NCBI GenBank assembly: GCA_021772875.1
Contig: JAJFLD010000067.1
Span: forward strand, 1 to 9,284
From: Ghiorsea sp.
Lineage (GTDB): Bacteria > Pseudomonadota > Zetaproteobacteria > Mariprofundales > Mariprofundaceae
DNA length: 9,284 bases
Reading direction: 5' to 3'
The position numbers were made by a program, and so were the translations under genes. Below the pieces are notes generated by a model. The model saw nothing but the letters and a program-made list of their open reading frames with translations. It had not been told where the DNA came from and made no database searches. Below, piece after piece: positions 1 to 6,881 of this stretch (positions within the stretch are counted from its first letter, which is position 1; each line of letters opens with the position of its first letter).

Positions 1-93
1 GTTGTGCAGATGATGTTCGCCTAAGCAAAGTATCTGTGGGTTAAGATGCAAGCCATGCTTGGTTGTGAGGATGTTGAAAAACTAAAATATTTT
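1..93 (+). repeat. Left arm of a 93-bp near-perfect inverted repeat
   Basis: These 93 bases are the reverse complement of 385-477 with one difference: base 49 is C, where the partner (429) predicts T. The arm starts at the first base of the window, so its true outer end is unknown and the repeat may extend further left. Its inner end falls in the self-complementary 10-mer AAAATATTTT (84-93), immediately before the point where PagP-like coding similarity begins. No transposase and no target-site duplication are visible. The arm supplies the first 16 codons of the truncated reading frame that follows. It may be a real inverted duplication or a fold-back chimera made during amplification or assembly. 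Confidence 0.95.
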
Positions 94-396
94 ATTCCAG
101 CCGTACATGTTTCGGGTTTTTCTGATTCCAATACCAATCCCTCTTACTACGCAGGCACAAGTTTACTCCGCAGATTTATGCTCACCAATGATAAACATGG
201 CATGCATTTTGATGCAGGAGCAATTGCTTTTTTTATGACACGTGAAGATTACCATAACAATCGGCCTTTTTTTGGTGTTTTGCCTATGGCATCCATTGGC
301 AACGAGCATGTTGCACTTAACATTACATATATCCCTAAGGTACACCCCAAAATGGTGAGGCTTTTTTATTTACAATTAAAAGTAAAAATATTTTAG
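46..396 (+). pseudogene. pagP: C-terminal fragment of a PagP-like lipid A palmitoyltransferase, N-terminal half lost
   Basis: PagP is an outer-membrane beta-barrel enzyme that moves a palmitate from phospholipid onto lipid A. From about residue 17 this 116-residue frame follows the second half of PagP. GFSDSN (24-29) aligns with the FKDSW segment carrying catalytic Asp76-Ser77 of E. coli PagP, giving Asp27-Ser28 here. Then come YYAG, GVLPMASIG (like LPLASVG) and NITYIP (like QMTYIP), ending in an alternating beta-strand and a terminal Phe. The length after the Asp-Ser pair (89 residues) fits the family (85 in E. coli). The signal peptide, the amphipathic N-terminal helix and the half with catalytic His33 are missing. 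In their place are 16 residues encoded by the left repeat arm, which look unrelated. ATG46 has no clear Shine-Dalgarno. The similarity is judged by eye from memory of E. coli PagP. The product could not be exported and should be inactive. Confidence 0.72.
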
Positions 397-477
397 TTTT
401 TCAACATCCTCACAACCAAGCATGGCTTACATCTTAACCCACAGATACTTTGCTTAGGCGAACATCATCTGCACAAC
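385..477 (-). repeat. Right arm of the 93-bp inverted repeat
   Basis: This is the inverted partner of 1-93 (92 of 93 bases match), separated from it by 291 bp. It contains the last three codons and the stop of the pagP-like frame, and it makes up most of the intergenic DNA before the TauE/SafE gene. Because it joins smoothly to both neighbours, it is probably the original copy and the left arm the secondary one; this is inference. As DNA or RNA the two arms could form a 93-bp hairpin with a 291-nt loop. Recombination between them could invert the pagP segment. Confidence 0.95.
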
Positions 478-524
478 AATAATTTCATTGCTTTCATGCG
501 CTCTTTTTCGCACCATCGCCATTC

Positions 525-1274
525 ATGTTTGAACAAACGCTTCTTTTCTTTATTTCTCTGGTTGCTAATACCTTCTCATCCCTTGCCGGTGGTGGCGCAG
601 GGCTTATTCAGCTTCCTGCCCTGCTGATGTTAGGCCTACCCTTTAGCACAGCACTGGCTACCCATAAAATTGCCAGCGTAGCCCTTGGTTTGGGTGCTAC
701 GGTACGCTACCTTAAAGAAGACATGGTGCAGCGAAAAATTGCTTTGTTGATGTTAATTTCAGGGGTGCCTGGAGTAATTTTAGGTGGTTTTGTTATCGTT
801 AATATCCCCGATGAAATCGCCACCGTCGCTCTTGGTATCTTGACCATCTTGCTGGGTTTGTATTCCATCATTAATCCCAAGCTAGGCACCATCAAACAAG
901 AAACCAATATGAATCAGCGCGGCTTTATCATTGGCGGTTTGGTATTATGTTTTATAGGTTTTTTAAATGGTTCGCTTACTTCTGGCACAGGTTTATTTGC
1001 CACCCTTTTCCTCGTTCGCTGGTTTGGTTTGGATTATAAACATGCGGTTGCTTATACTTTGGTGATGGTTGGTGTATTCTGGAATGCTACAGGTGCCATC
1101 ACTGTAGGCATATTATCAAACATACAATGGGATTGGCTGATAGCGCTGTTGATGGGCTCATTTATTGGTGGTTATCTTGGTAGCCATCTGGCAATGATGA
1201 AGGGTAATATGTTGATTAAACGCAGCTACGAAATCATTACCATTGCCATTGGCCTCAAATTGCTTTGGAGTTAA
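525..1274 (+). CDS. TauE/SafE (TSUP) family membrane permease
   Basis: This 249-residue, very hydrophobic protein has the two-fold repeated build of the TSUP family, which exports or imports small anions, mostly sulfonates, sulfite or other organosulfur compounds. The first half carries the glycine-rich SSLAGGGAGLIQLPALL stretch (18-33) in the first helix region. The second half carries the matching GFLNGSLTSGTGLFATLFL (145-163). I count about seven to eight membrane segments, and the C-terminus ends right after the last one (GLKLLWS). The length is normal for the family. The start at ATG525 gives a full first helix, but no Shine-Dalgarno precedes it; no better in-frame start is visible. The substrate cannot be told from the sequence, and no sulfur-metabolism gene lies nearby. 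The gene follows the inverted repeat by 47 bp, so its promoter may lie inside the right arm. Confidence 0.9.
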   Translation: MFEQTLLFFISLVANTFSSLAGGGAGLIQLPALLMLGLPFSTALATHKIASVALGLGATVRYLKEDMVQRKIALLMLISGVPGVILGGFVIVNIPDEIATVALGILTILLGLYSIINPKLGTIKQETNMNQRGFIIGGLVLCFIGFLNGSLTSGTGLFATLFLVRWFGLDYKHAVAYTLVMVGVFWNATGAITVGILSNIQWDWLIALLMGSFIGGYLGSHLAMMKGNMLIKRSYEIITIAIGLKLLWS

Positions 1275-1322
1275 TCACACCATGTTTTTCTTCACATCCC
1301 TCATTTATCATCAAAATTTAAA

Positions 1323-1330
1323 AAAGGTGT
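1323..1330 (+). promoter_or_regulatory. Ribosome binding site of pepN
   Basis: AAAGGTGT lies 4 bases before ATG1335 and fixes that start. The two neighbouring genes, the TSUP permease and the patatin, lack such a site. Confidence 0.6.
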
Positions 1331-1334
1331 AACC

Positions 1335-3950
1335 ATGACATTACCACAAACGATTTACCTCAAAGATTATCAAGTACCCAACTTCCTTGTTGATCATGTA
1401 TCCCTTGATTTTAAATTACACCCTACTGCTACGGAAGTGATTTCAACGGTGTTATATCGGCGCAATCCTTTGGGGCAAGCGCTTGCCCCTCTTGTGCTTG
1501 ATGGACAAAACCTTGAGCTTATTGCCGTAAAAATGGATGGTAAACCGCTGTCTACTTCGGCATACCAACAAAACGAACATTGTTTAACCATTGCCGACTT
1601 ACCTGAAACCTTCACCCTAGAAGTTACAACCCAAATCAACCCCGAAGCCAATACCGCCTTGGATGGTTTATACCGCACATCGGGTAATTATTGCACCCAA
1701 TGCGAAGCCCAAGGCTTTCGCAGAATCACATACTATCAAGATCGCCCTGATGTGATGGCTACTTTTGACGTGCGCATTGAAGCAGATAAAACCCATAACC
1801 CTGTTTTATTATCCAATGGCAACCCTACAGGCGCAGGCCAACTCACAGATGGTAAACATTGGGCTACTTGGTCGGATCCCTTTGCCAAACCTTGTTATTT
1901 ATTTGCTTTGGTTGCCGGTGATTTGGCTTGCGTAGAAGATACTTTCCACACCCAATCTGGCCGCGATGTGACTTTAAAAATCTTTACAGAGGCTCATCAT
2001 ATCAACCATTGTGGTCATGCCATGGATTCACTCAAACGCGCAATGGCCTGGGATGAACAACGCTTTGGTTTGGAGTATGACCTTGATTTGTTCATGATTG
2101 TAGCCGTCGATGATTTTAATATGGGTGCAATGGAAAACAAAGGCTTAAACATTTTCAATTCACGCCTTGTTTTTGCCAGCCCCGAAACAGCCACCGATGA
2201 CGATTATATCGCTATTGAAGCAGTGATTGGCCATGAATATTTTCACAACTGGACGGGTAATCGTGTCACCTGCCGTGATTGGTTTCAGCTTAGTTTGAAA
2301 GAGGGTTTAACCGTTTTTCGCGATCAAGAATTTACTGCCGACACCCACTCTCGCGCTGTCAAACGCATTGAAGATGTGCGGCTACTGCGCACCCATCAGT
2401 TTGCCGAAGATGCTAGCCCCATGGCCCACCCCATTCGCCCAGACAACTACATGGAAATCAATAATTTCTACACCGTAACAGTCTATGAAAAAGGTGCAGA
2501 AGTGGTGCGTTTATATCAAAGCTTGCTTGGCACTGATGGTTTTAGACGTGGTATGGATTTGTATTTCAAGCGTTTTGATGGTCAAGCTGTAACCACAGAA
2601 GATTTCCTCAGCGCCATGGCCGATGCCAATGATGTTGATTTATCGCAGATGCAACATTGGTACACGCAAGCTGGCACGCCAAGACTAACCATGCGCATGA
2701 CATATAATGCACAAACACAAACATGTACCCTAGACTGCCAACAAAGCTTCTCAAGCCCGTCCAACTCATCAACAAACCAACCCTATTTAATCCCGCTCAG
2801 CTTAGGTTTATTGCTTGCCGATGGCACAGCCCTTCCATTGCAGTTGCAAGGCGAACTTGCACCACAAGGCACAAGCCGAACATTGATGCTCACCCAAACA
2901 CAACAAACGTTTACCTTTATACAAGTACCAAGCAAACCTTTGCCATCATTATTGCGTGCATTTTCAGCACCTGTTGAAATCGACTACCCTTATAGCATAG
3001 AAGAGCATGCTTTTCTCATGCAACATGATAATGATTCCTTTAACCGCTGGGCATCAGCGCAAAGTTTGGCGATGAAAACACTGCTTCAAATGATAGCAAC
3101 AGGTGATAAACCACAGCAACATATCATCAACGCATATGCTGCCTTGCTCAACGACAAAACCCTTGAAGATGCCCTCAAAGCTGAAGCACTTATTTTGCCC
3201 TCAGAAAATGATATTGCCGAAGCTTGTGCTGTCGTGGAGCCACAAAAAATTCATGTGGCACGTAAAACCCTCATCTTTTTCATCGCTTCAGGGCTACAAA
3301 GCGAATTGGAAGCAATTTATGCACAGCGTCAAGCCGCTTCAGGGTTGAGCGATGATGTTATGCAACAACGCAAACTTAAAAACATCGCTTTGTTTTATCT
3401 TGTTGCACTGCAACAACCATCAACCATAACCTTGGCTGTGCAACAGTTTGAATCGGCTGATAATATGACCGATCAATATGCCGCAATCGCTGCCCTTGCC
3501 GATTTTGATGGTCCAGCAAGGCTAACCGCCCTACAAAGCTTTGAAAAACAATGGTTCAATGAAGCTGGTGTGATGGATAAATGGTTTGCCCTGCAAGCAA
3601 GTAGCACATTGCCCAACACCTTAGTACAAGTGAAAGCATTGCAACAACATGAAAAGTTCAGCCTGAAAAACCCCAACAAAGTACGCGCGCTTATCAGCAC
3701 CTTTGCTTTGCGTAATCCCTCGGCATTCCATGCCGAAGATGGTTCAGGTTATGCCTTTGTTGCCGAACAAGTGCTTGCCTTGGACGCCATCAATCCACAA
3801 ATTGCCTCGCGTTTGGTTCGCGCTTTTATGCATTGGAAACGTTTTGAGCCCAAACGCAGTTTGATGATGAAAACACAGCTACAAAACATTGTCTCCCACC
3901 AAGGTTTATCTCCTGATGTGTTTGAAATCGCCAGCAAAAGCCTTATGTAA
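1335..3950 (+). CDS. pepN: Aminopeptidase N, M1 family zinc metallopeptidase
   Basis: PepN is a cytoplasmic broad-specificity aminopeptidase that finishes the breakdown of peptides by removing N-terminal residues. The 871-residue length matches E. coli PepN (870). The exopeptidase motif GAMEN is at 264-268. The zinc site HEYFH is at 300-304, with the third ligand Glu323 in LKEGLT, giving the expected HEXXH-X18-E spacing. The catalytic Tyr is Tyr384 in TVYEKGAEV. All sit three residues later than in the E. coli enzyme. Domain order is an N-terminal beta domain (about 1-195), the thermolysin-like catalytic domain (about 196-445), a small beta domain (about 446-550) and a helical C-terminal domain. 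There is no signal peptide. It is intact and flanked by 60 bp upstream and 80 bp downstream, so it is probably transcribed separately or as part of a loose run of genes. Confidence 0.97.
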   Translation: MTLPQTIYLKDYQVPNFLVDHVSLDFKLHPTATEVISTVLYRRNPLGQALAPLVLDGQNLELIAVKMDGKPLSTSAYQQNEHCLTIADLPETFTLEVTTQINPEANTALDGLYRTSGNYCTQCEAQGFRRITYYQDRPDVMATFDVRIEADKTHNPVLLSNGNPTGAGQLTDGKHWATWSDPFAKPCYLFALVAGDLACVEDTFHTQSGRDVTLKIFTEAHHINHCGHAMDSLKRAMAWDEQRFGLEYDLDLFMIVAVDDFNMGAMENKGLNIFNSRLVFASPETATDDDYIAIEAVIGHEYFHNWTGNRVTCRDWFQLSLKEGLTVFRDQEFTADTHSRAVKRIEDVRLLRTHQFAEDASPMAHPIRPDNYMEINNFYTVTVYEKGAEVVRLYQSLLGTDGFRRGMDLYFKRFDGQAVTTEDFLSAMADANDVDLSQMQHWYTQAGTPRLTMRMTYNAQTQTCTLDCQQSFSSPSNSSTNQPYLIPLSLGLLLADGTALPLQLQGELAPQGTSRTLMLTQTQQTFTFIQVPSKPLPSLLRAFSAPVEIDYPYSIEEHAFLMQHDNDSFNRWASAQSLAMKTLLQMIATGDKPQQHIINAYAALLNDKTLEDALKAEALILPSENDIAEACAVVEPQKIHVARKTLIFFIASGLQSELEAIYAQRQAASGLSDDVMQQRKLKNIALFYLVALQQPSTITLAVQQFESADNMTDQYAAIAALADFDGPARLTALQSFEKQWFNEAGVMDKWFALQASSTLPNTLVQVKALQQHEKFSLKNPNKVRALISTFALRNPSAFHAEDGSGYAFVAEQVLALDAINPQIASRLVRAFMHWKRFEPKRSLMMKTQLQNIVSHQGLSPDVFEIASKSLM

Positions 3951-4007
3951 GCTCAAGAGATATTAAGTTTTTCAAGCTTATATGTATTTTTAAGTTGCCA
4001 CTTACTT

Positions 4008-4013
4008 TATAAC
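4008..4013 (+). promoter_or_regulatory. Possible -10 element before the patatin gene
   Basis: TATAAC matches the sigma-70 -10 consensus at five of six positions, but no convincing -35 lies 16-18 bp upstream. If used, transcription would start near 4020, leaving an 11-nt or so leader before ATG4031. That would fit the absence of a Shine-Dalgarno there. Weak evidence. Confidence 0.2.
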
Positions 4014-4030
4014 ATGGACGTATCTACCCT

Positions 4031-4867
4031 ATGAATGTTTTAATTGTTGAAGGTGGTGCCATGCGCAGTGTTTTTTCTGCCGGATTGCTGGATGGTTTTA
4101 TAAAGCAGCAATTTAACCCTTTTGAGCGGTATATTGGTGTTTCGGCTGGGGCAAGTAACTTGGTGCCTTTTTTATCGGGAAACATAAAACAAAGTTTCGA
4201 AATGTATGTCGCCTTATCTCAACACCCATCTTTTATCAGCTTAACGCGCTTTTTTAAAGGTGGGCATCTTTTAGACCTTGATGTGTTGCACGCTGAAATT
4301 TCAGCGCTTGATTTTAATGTCGATGCTTTTTTAACACCTGAGAAAACATTTGAGATTGTCACCACGGATGTGGATACGGGTTTGGCCCTTTTTATTCAGC
4401 CAACAACACATAATCTGGTTGAAGTGTTGATTGCCTCTATGGCCTTGCCCGTGATTTATCGCAAGTTACCCGTGGTTGATGGCATTCGTATGGCCGATGG
4501 TGGTATGGCTGATGCTATTCCTGTGCAAGCAGCCATAACACAAGGAGCAAAGAAGATTGTTGTGGTTAGAGCGCGATCCAAAGGCTACCAAAAGAAAGAT
4601 ACACTTGCACATCGCTATATACGCTGGCATTTGCAAGACCACCCTGCGCTGGTACAAGCCATGAAAGCGAGAAGCTCCAAACATGCTGATACACTTGCTT
4701 TACTGGCATCACCACCGCAAGGTGTGAACATCATTGATGTCTGCCCACCCAATGATTTTCAGCTCGGCAGGTTTGGGCGAAATCAACAAGAGATACACTA
4801 TGGTTATGATTCAGGTTTTAATATGGCCAAGGAAGTGATTGAACAATGGTATAACCCATGCAGTTAA
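4031..4867 (+). CDS. Patatin-like phospholipase, YjjU-type
   Basis: Patatin-family enzymes are lipid acyl hydrolases with a Ser-Asp catalytic dyad. All three hallmarks are present in this 278-residue protein: the oxyanion-hole glycine motif EGGAMR (7-12), the nucleophile elbow GVSAG with Ser38 (36-40), and the DGG motif with Asp156 (156-158). The N-terminus LIVEGGAMRSVFSAGLLDGF and the overall length resemble the E. coli YjjU group of small bacterial patatins. There is no signal peptide, so a cytosolic or inner-membrane-associated role is likely, perhaps phospholipid turnover; the true substrate is unknown. ATG4031 starts right at the family's first beta-strand. It has no Shine-Dalgarno, and a six-codon frame (4014-4034) ends across it. 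The downstream DUF2127 gene is 82 bp away. Confidence 0.92.
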   Translation: MNVLIVEGGAMRSVFSAGLLDGFIKQQFNPFERYIGVSAGASNLVPFLSGNIKQSFEMYVALSQHPSFISLTRFFKGGHLLDLDVLHAEISALDFNVDAFLTPEKTFEIVTTDVDTGLALFIQPTTHNLVEVLIASMALPVIYRKLPVVDGIRMADGGMADAIPVQAAITQGAKKIVVVRARSKGYQKKDTLAHRYIRWHLQDHPALVQAMKARSSKHADTLALLASPPQGVNIIDVCPPNDFQLGRFGRNQQEIHYGYDSGFNMAKEVIEQWYNPCS

Positions 4868-4889
4868 CAAAGGAACTTCCAATGGCGTT

Positions 4890-4913
4890 GTAAACACATA
4901 TTATTTTGTTTAC
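4890..4913 (+). other. Perfect 7-bp inverted repeat between patatin and DUF2127 genes
   Basis: GTAAACA (4890-4896) and TGTTTAC (4907-4913) are exact reverse complements around a 10-base AT-rich spacer. There is no following T tract, so it is a poor intrinsic terminator. It could be an operator upstream of the DUF2127 gene or a small mRNA hairpin. It may also be chance in AT-rich intergenic DNA. Confidence 0.3.
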
Positions 4914-4938
4914 GCTTAAGTTATCCAAACAACATAAA

Positions 4939-4944
4939 AGAAGG
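4939..4944 (+). promoter_or_regulatory. Ribosome binding site of the DUF2127 gene
   Basis: AGAAGG lies 5 bases before ATG4950 and selects this start over the later Met17 codon. Confidence 0.55.
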
Positions 4945-4949
4945 TTTAG

Positions 4950-5471
4950 ATGAAAATTTTCAAGCTTGATCATACCAGCAACACAACTTCTGATGCCATG
5001 CATAAAACGCCCAAAACTGTCCAGTTTATTGCAGTCATTGAGGCATCCAAGGGTTTGCTGGTGATTTTGGTCGGATTGGGCGTATTAGGGCTTATTCATG
5101 ATAATTTTCAAACCTTGGCCGAACAACTTGTTGCCCACTTTCATCTTAATCCAGCCAGCACCTACCCACGCATCTTTATTCACTTTGCCGCACAGCTCAC
5201 TGATGCACGTTTGGCTTTGTTTAGTCTATTTGCTTTTGCTTATGCGCTTGTTCGTTTTATTGAAGCTTATGGTTTGTGGTTTGGGCGTCGTTGGGCTGAA
5301 TGGTTTGCGGTATTGAGTAGCAGTATTTATATTCCTTTTGAGGTGTATGAAGGGTTTCATGGCAGTGCATGGGTTTCATTGGTGATGTTGCTGGTGAATG
5401 TTTTAGTGATTGCGTTTATGCTGAATGCATTATTTAATGAGCAAAACAGCACAAACACACAAACAAGTTGA
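4950..5471 (+). CDS. DUF2127 family inner-membrane protein
   Basis: This 173-residue protein carries the recognisable pattern of DUF2127: an early helix with EASKGLLVILVGLGVL (31-46), the LNP element (66-68) and, most tellingly, the block EAYGLWFGRRWAEWFAVLSS (105-124) followed by YIPFEVYE (127-134). About four membrane helices can be placed near 33-50, 85-105, 116-132 and 140-162. The first 22 residues are polar and probably cytoplasmic, and a short polar tail ends the protein. The family has no established function. Length is typical and the gene looks intact. It has its own ribosome binding site and sits 82 bp after the patatin gene, so cotranscription is possible but not shown. Confidence 0.87.
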   Translation: MKIFKLDHTSNTTSDAMHKTPKTVQFIAVIEASKGLLVILVGLGVLGLIHDNFQTLAEQLVAHFHLNPASTYPRIFIHFAAQLTDARLALFSLFAFAYALVRFIEAYGLWFGRRWAEWFAVLSSSIYIPFEVYEGFHGSAWVSLVMLLVNVLVIAFMLNALFNEQNSTNTQTS

Positions 5472-5559
5472 TATGAAAACTATTCAAAAGCATTGAATGA
5501 TGATAAGTTAAAGATGTAGAAAGTATATGGGAAAATACTTGTCACAATCCTGAAAACAT

Positions 5560-5564
5560 AGGAG
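5560..5564 (+). promoter_or_regulatory. Ribosome binding site of the DksA/TraR-like gene
   Basis: AGGAG lies 7 bases before ATG5572. It is one of the strongest Shine-Dalgarno matches in the window, consistent with a well-translated small regulator. Confidence 0.7.
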
Positions 5565-5571
5565 CTGTGTT

Positions 5572-5919
5572 ATGAAAGATGCAAGCTATTTCAAAAACAA
5601 ACTTGTAACTTTAAGGCATGAAATCTTTAATCGTTCACGTCAAATTGATGCCGACATTCGACATGTTGGCATGACAACCGATTTGGATGATCAGGCCATT
5701 GAGCTTGAAAATGATGAGGTGCTTCATGCTTTATCTGCAACATCGGAGAAAGAGCTTTTGATGATTGATGCTGCCATTCGCCGTGTTGATTCAGATGAAT
5801 ATTTTCATTGCCAAACTTGCGGTGAAACAATTGCTCTCGCTCGCCTTGAGTTATTACCTTTTACAAATTTATGCGTATCATGTGCTGAAAAGCGCGAATC
5901 CGAGACTGCATACAGCTGA
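5572..5919 (+). CDS. DksA/TraR-family zinc-finger regulator (short form)
   Basis: Members of this family enter the secondary channel of RNA polymerase and alter promoter opening, in DksA's case together with ppGpp. The 115-residue protein has a helical hairpin (about 5-75) and then a four-cysteine zinc finger: Cys80-x2-Cys83 and Cys101-x2-Cys104. At the hairpin tip, residues 37-42 read DLDDQA, which matches the DxxDxA pattern of E. coli DksA (Asp71, Asp74, Ala76). This suggests a working tip rather than a decayed copy. It is shorter than E. coli DksA (151 residues), mainly at the N-terminus, and longer than TraR (73). It is therefore probably a DksA paralogue or YbiI/TraR-type protein rather than the housekeeping DksA. 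It stands alone, 100 bp after the previous gene and 130 bp before the next. Confidence 0.9.
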   Translation: MKDASYFKNKLVTLRHEIFNRSRQIDADIRHVGMTTDLDDQAIELENDEVLHALSATSEKELLMIDAAIRRVDSDEYFHCQTCGETIALARLELLPFTNLCVSCAEKRESETAYS

Positions 5920-6036
5920 TTCACTTTTGTTTGAGTAACCCTTCTTAAATAAAGAGCATTTATATTAGATATCCTTGTGTTTTCATAAGACTACAATTAC
6001 ATTGAACAAATGATTCTGCTGAGATGTCTGATGCTT

Positions 6037-6043
6037 AAAGGAG
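6037..6043 (+). promoter_or_regulatory. Ribosome binding site at the head of the cmpX-mgtE operon
   Basis: AAAGGAG lies 6 bases before ATG6050. CTGCT at 6016-6020 could pair with AGCAG at 6042-6046 and partly cover this site. That stem is only 5 bp and may be incidental. I see no recognisable Mg2+ riboswitch in the 130-bp leader. Confidence 0.65.
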
Positions 6044-6049
6044 CAGCTT

Positions 6050-6880
6050 ATGAGTGATTCACCTTCAATCTTGGATAAGTTTACTCAGGTGATTCAAAAC
6101 ATGGGCTCGCAACTGTCTGATTTTTTACCACAATTACTCATGGCTGCAGCCGTACTGTTTGTCGGCTGGGCTATAGCCACATTATTGAGGATGGTCATCG
6201 TTGGTTCGAGCAGCAAGCTAGATCATTATTGGCATAGATTTGCAGCCAAAGAGGCCTTGCAACCCCTTCAATTTCGTAACCCACCAACGATAATCATCGG
6301 CGAATTCATCTTTTGGGTAGTCATTGTAGCCTCGCTGGTGTTGGCAGCTGAAGCACTTGGCTTTAAATCCTTTAGCACATTGCTCACTGGCATGCTTTCT
6401 TATCTGCCGCTTGCAATAGGTGGCATTTTTGTTGTGTTGATTGGGTTTGTGATTGGTTCACTGGCAAACAATTTGATTACTTCAGCAGCCATCTCTGCGG
6501 GGCTTGAGCATGGTGAAATGCTTGGCCGAACATCGCAATTTATTATCATTTCGATTGCAGTCATCGTGGGCATTGATCAAATAGGCTTTCATGTTGAATT
6601 TCTGGCATTAATTATTGGAATTGTGATGGCAACCTTTCTTGGTGGTTTATCGCTTGCTTTTGGTCTTGGGGCAAAAACCCATGTCAGCAATATCATCGCT
6701 GCAAATCAGTTGCGTTCGTTATATCGCGCAGGTGATATTGTTAGCGTCAATGATATTAAAGGTCGCATTATCGAGATTACAGTATCGCGGGTTGTGATTG
6801 AGTCCGACATAGGCACGGTTGATATTCCAGCAAAAATCTTTGATGAACAAATCACAATGATTATCGAAAAAGGCGATTGA
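6050..6880 (+). CDS. CmpX-like mechanosensitive-channel-family membrane protein
   Basis: This 276-residue protein combines 'conserved TM helix' segments with a C-terminal MscS-like beta domain, the layout of Pseudomonas CmpX and related small MscS-superfamily proteins. About five hydrophobic segments can be placed near 27-50, 84-103, 115-138, 162-178 and 183-206. The last, with GGLSLAFGLGAKTHVSNIIA (198-217), resembles the pore-lining TM3 of MscS. It runs into RAGDIVSVNDIKGRIIEI (226-243), which is like the MscS beta-domain entry. The protein stops soon after, so the large MscS C-terminal vestibule is missing, as in CmpX. It is expected in the inner membrane; ion conduction is not proven for this type. 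It is the first gene of a tight operon: the next gene starts one base after its stop. Confidence 0.85.
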   Translation: MSDSPSILDKFTQVIQNMGSQLSDFLPQLLMAAAVLFVGWAIATLLRMVIVGSSSKLDHYWHRFAAKEALQPLQFRNPPTIIIGEFIFWVVIVASLVLAAEALGFKSFSTLLTGMLSYLPLAIGGIFVVLIGFVIGSLANNLITSAAISAGLEHGEMLGRTSQFIIISIAVIVGIDQIGFHVEFLALIIGIVMATFLGGLSLAFGLGAKTHVSNIIAANQLRSLYRAGDIVSVNDIKGRIIEITVSRVVIESDIGTVDIPAKIFDEQITMIIEKGD

Positions 6881-6881
6881 T

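Noticed and set aside
1..477. Insertion sequence or MITE with 93-bp terminal repeats
   Set aside because: The core encodes a PagP fragment, not a transposase. No target-site duplication can be seen, because the left end is the window edge, and the right arm contains the end of the pagP-like frame.
1275..1286. TCACACCATGTT after the TSUP gene, repeated at 9028-9039 after mgtE
   Set aside because: A 12-base match between two points in a 9-kb window is expected by chance, and nothing around the copies is shared.
2723..2977. 84-residue + strand frame inside pepN
   Set aside because: It is out of frame within an intact pepN, with no ribosome binding site and no domain-like pattern.
5920..6049. 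Mg2+ riboswitch (M-box type) or sigma-70 promoter in the leader of the cmpX-mgtE operon
   Set aside because: The stretch is only 130 bp, with no conserved M-box-like helices that I can see. TTGTGT at 5975 and TACAAT at 5992 are only 11 bp apart, too close for a promoter.
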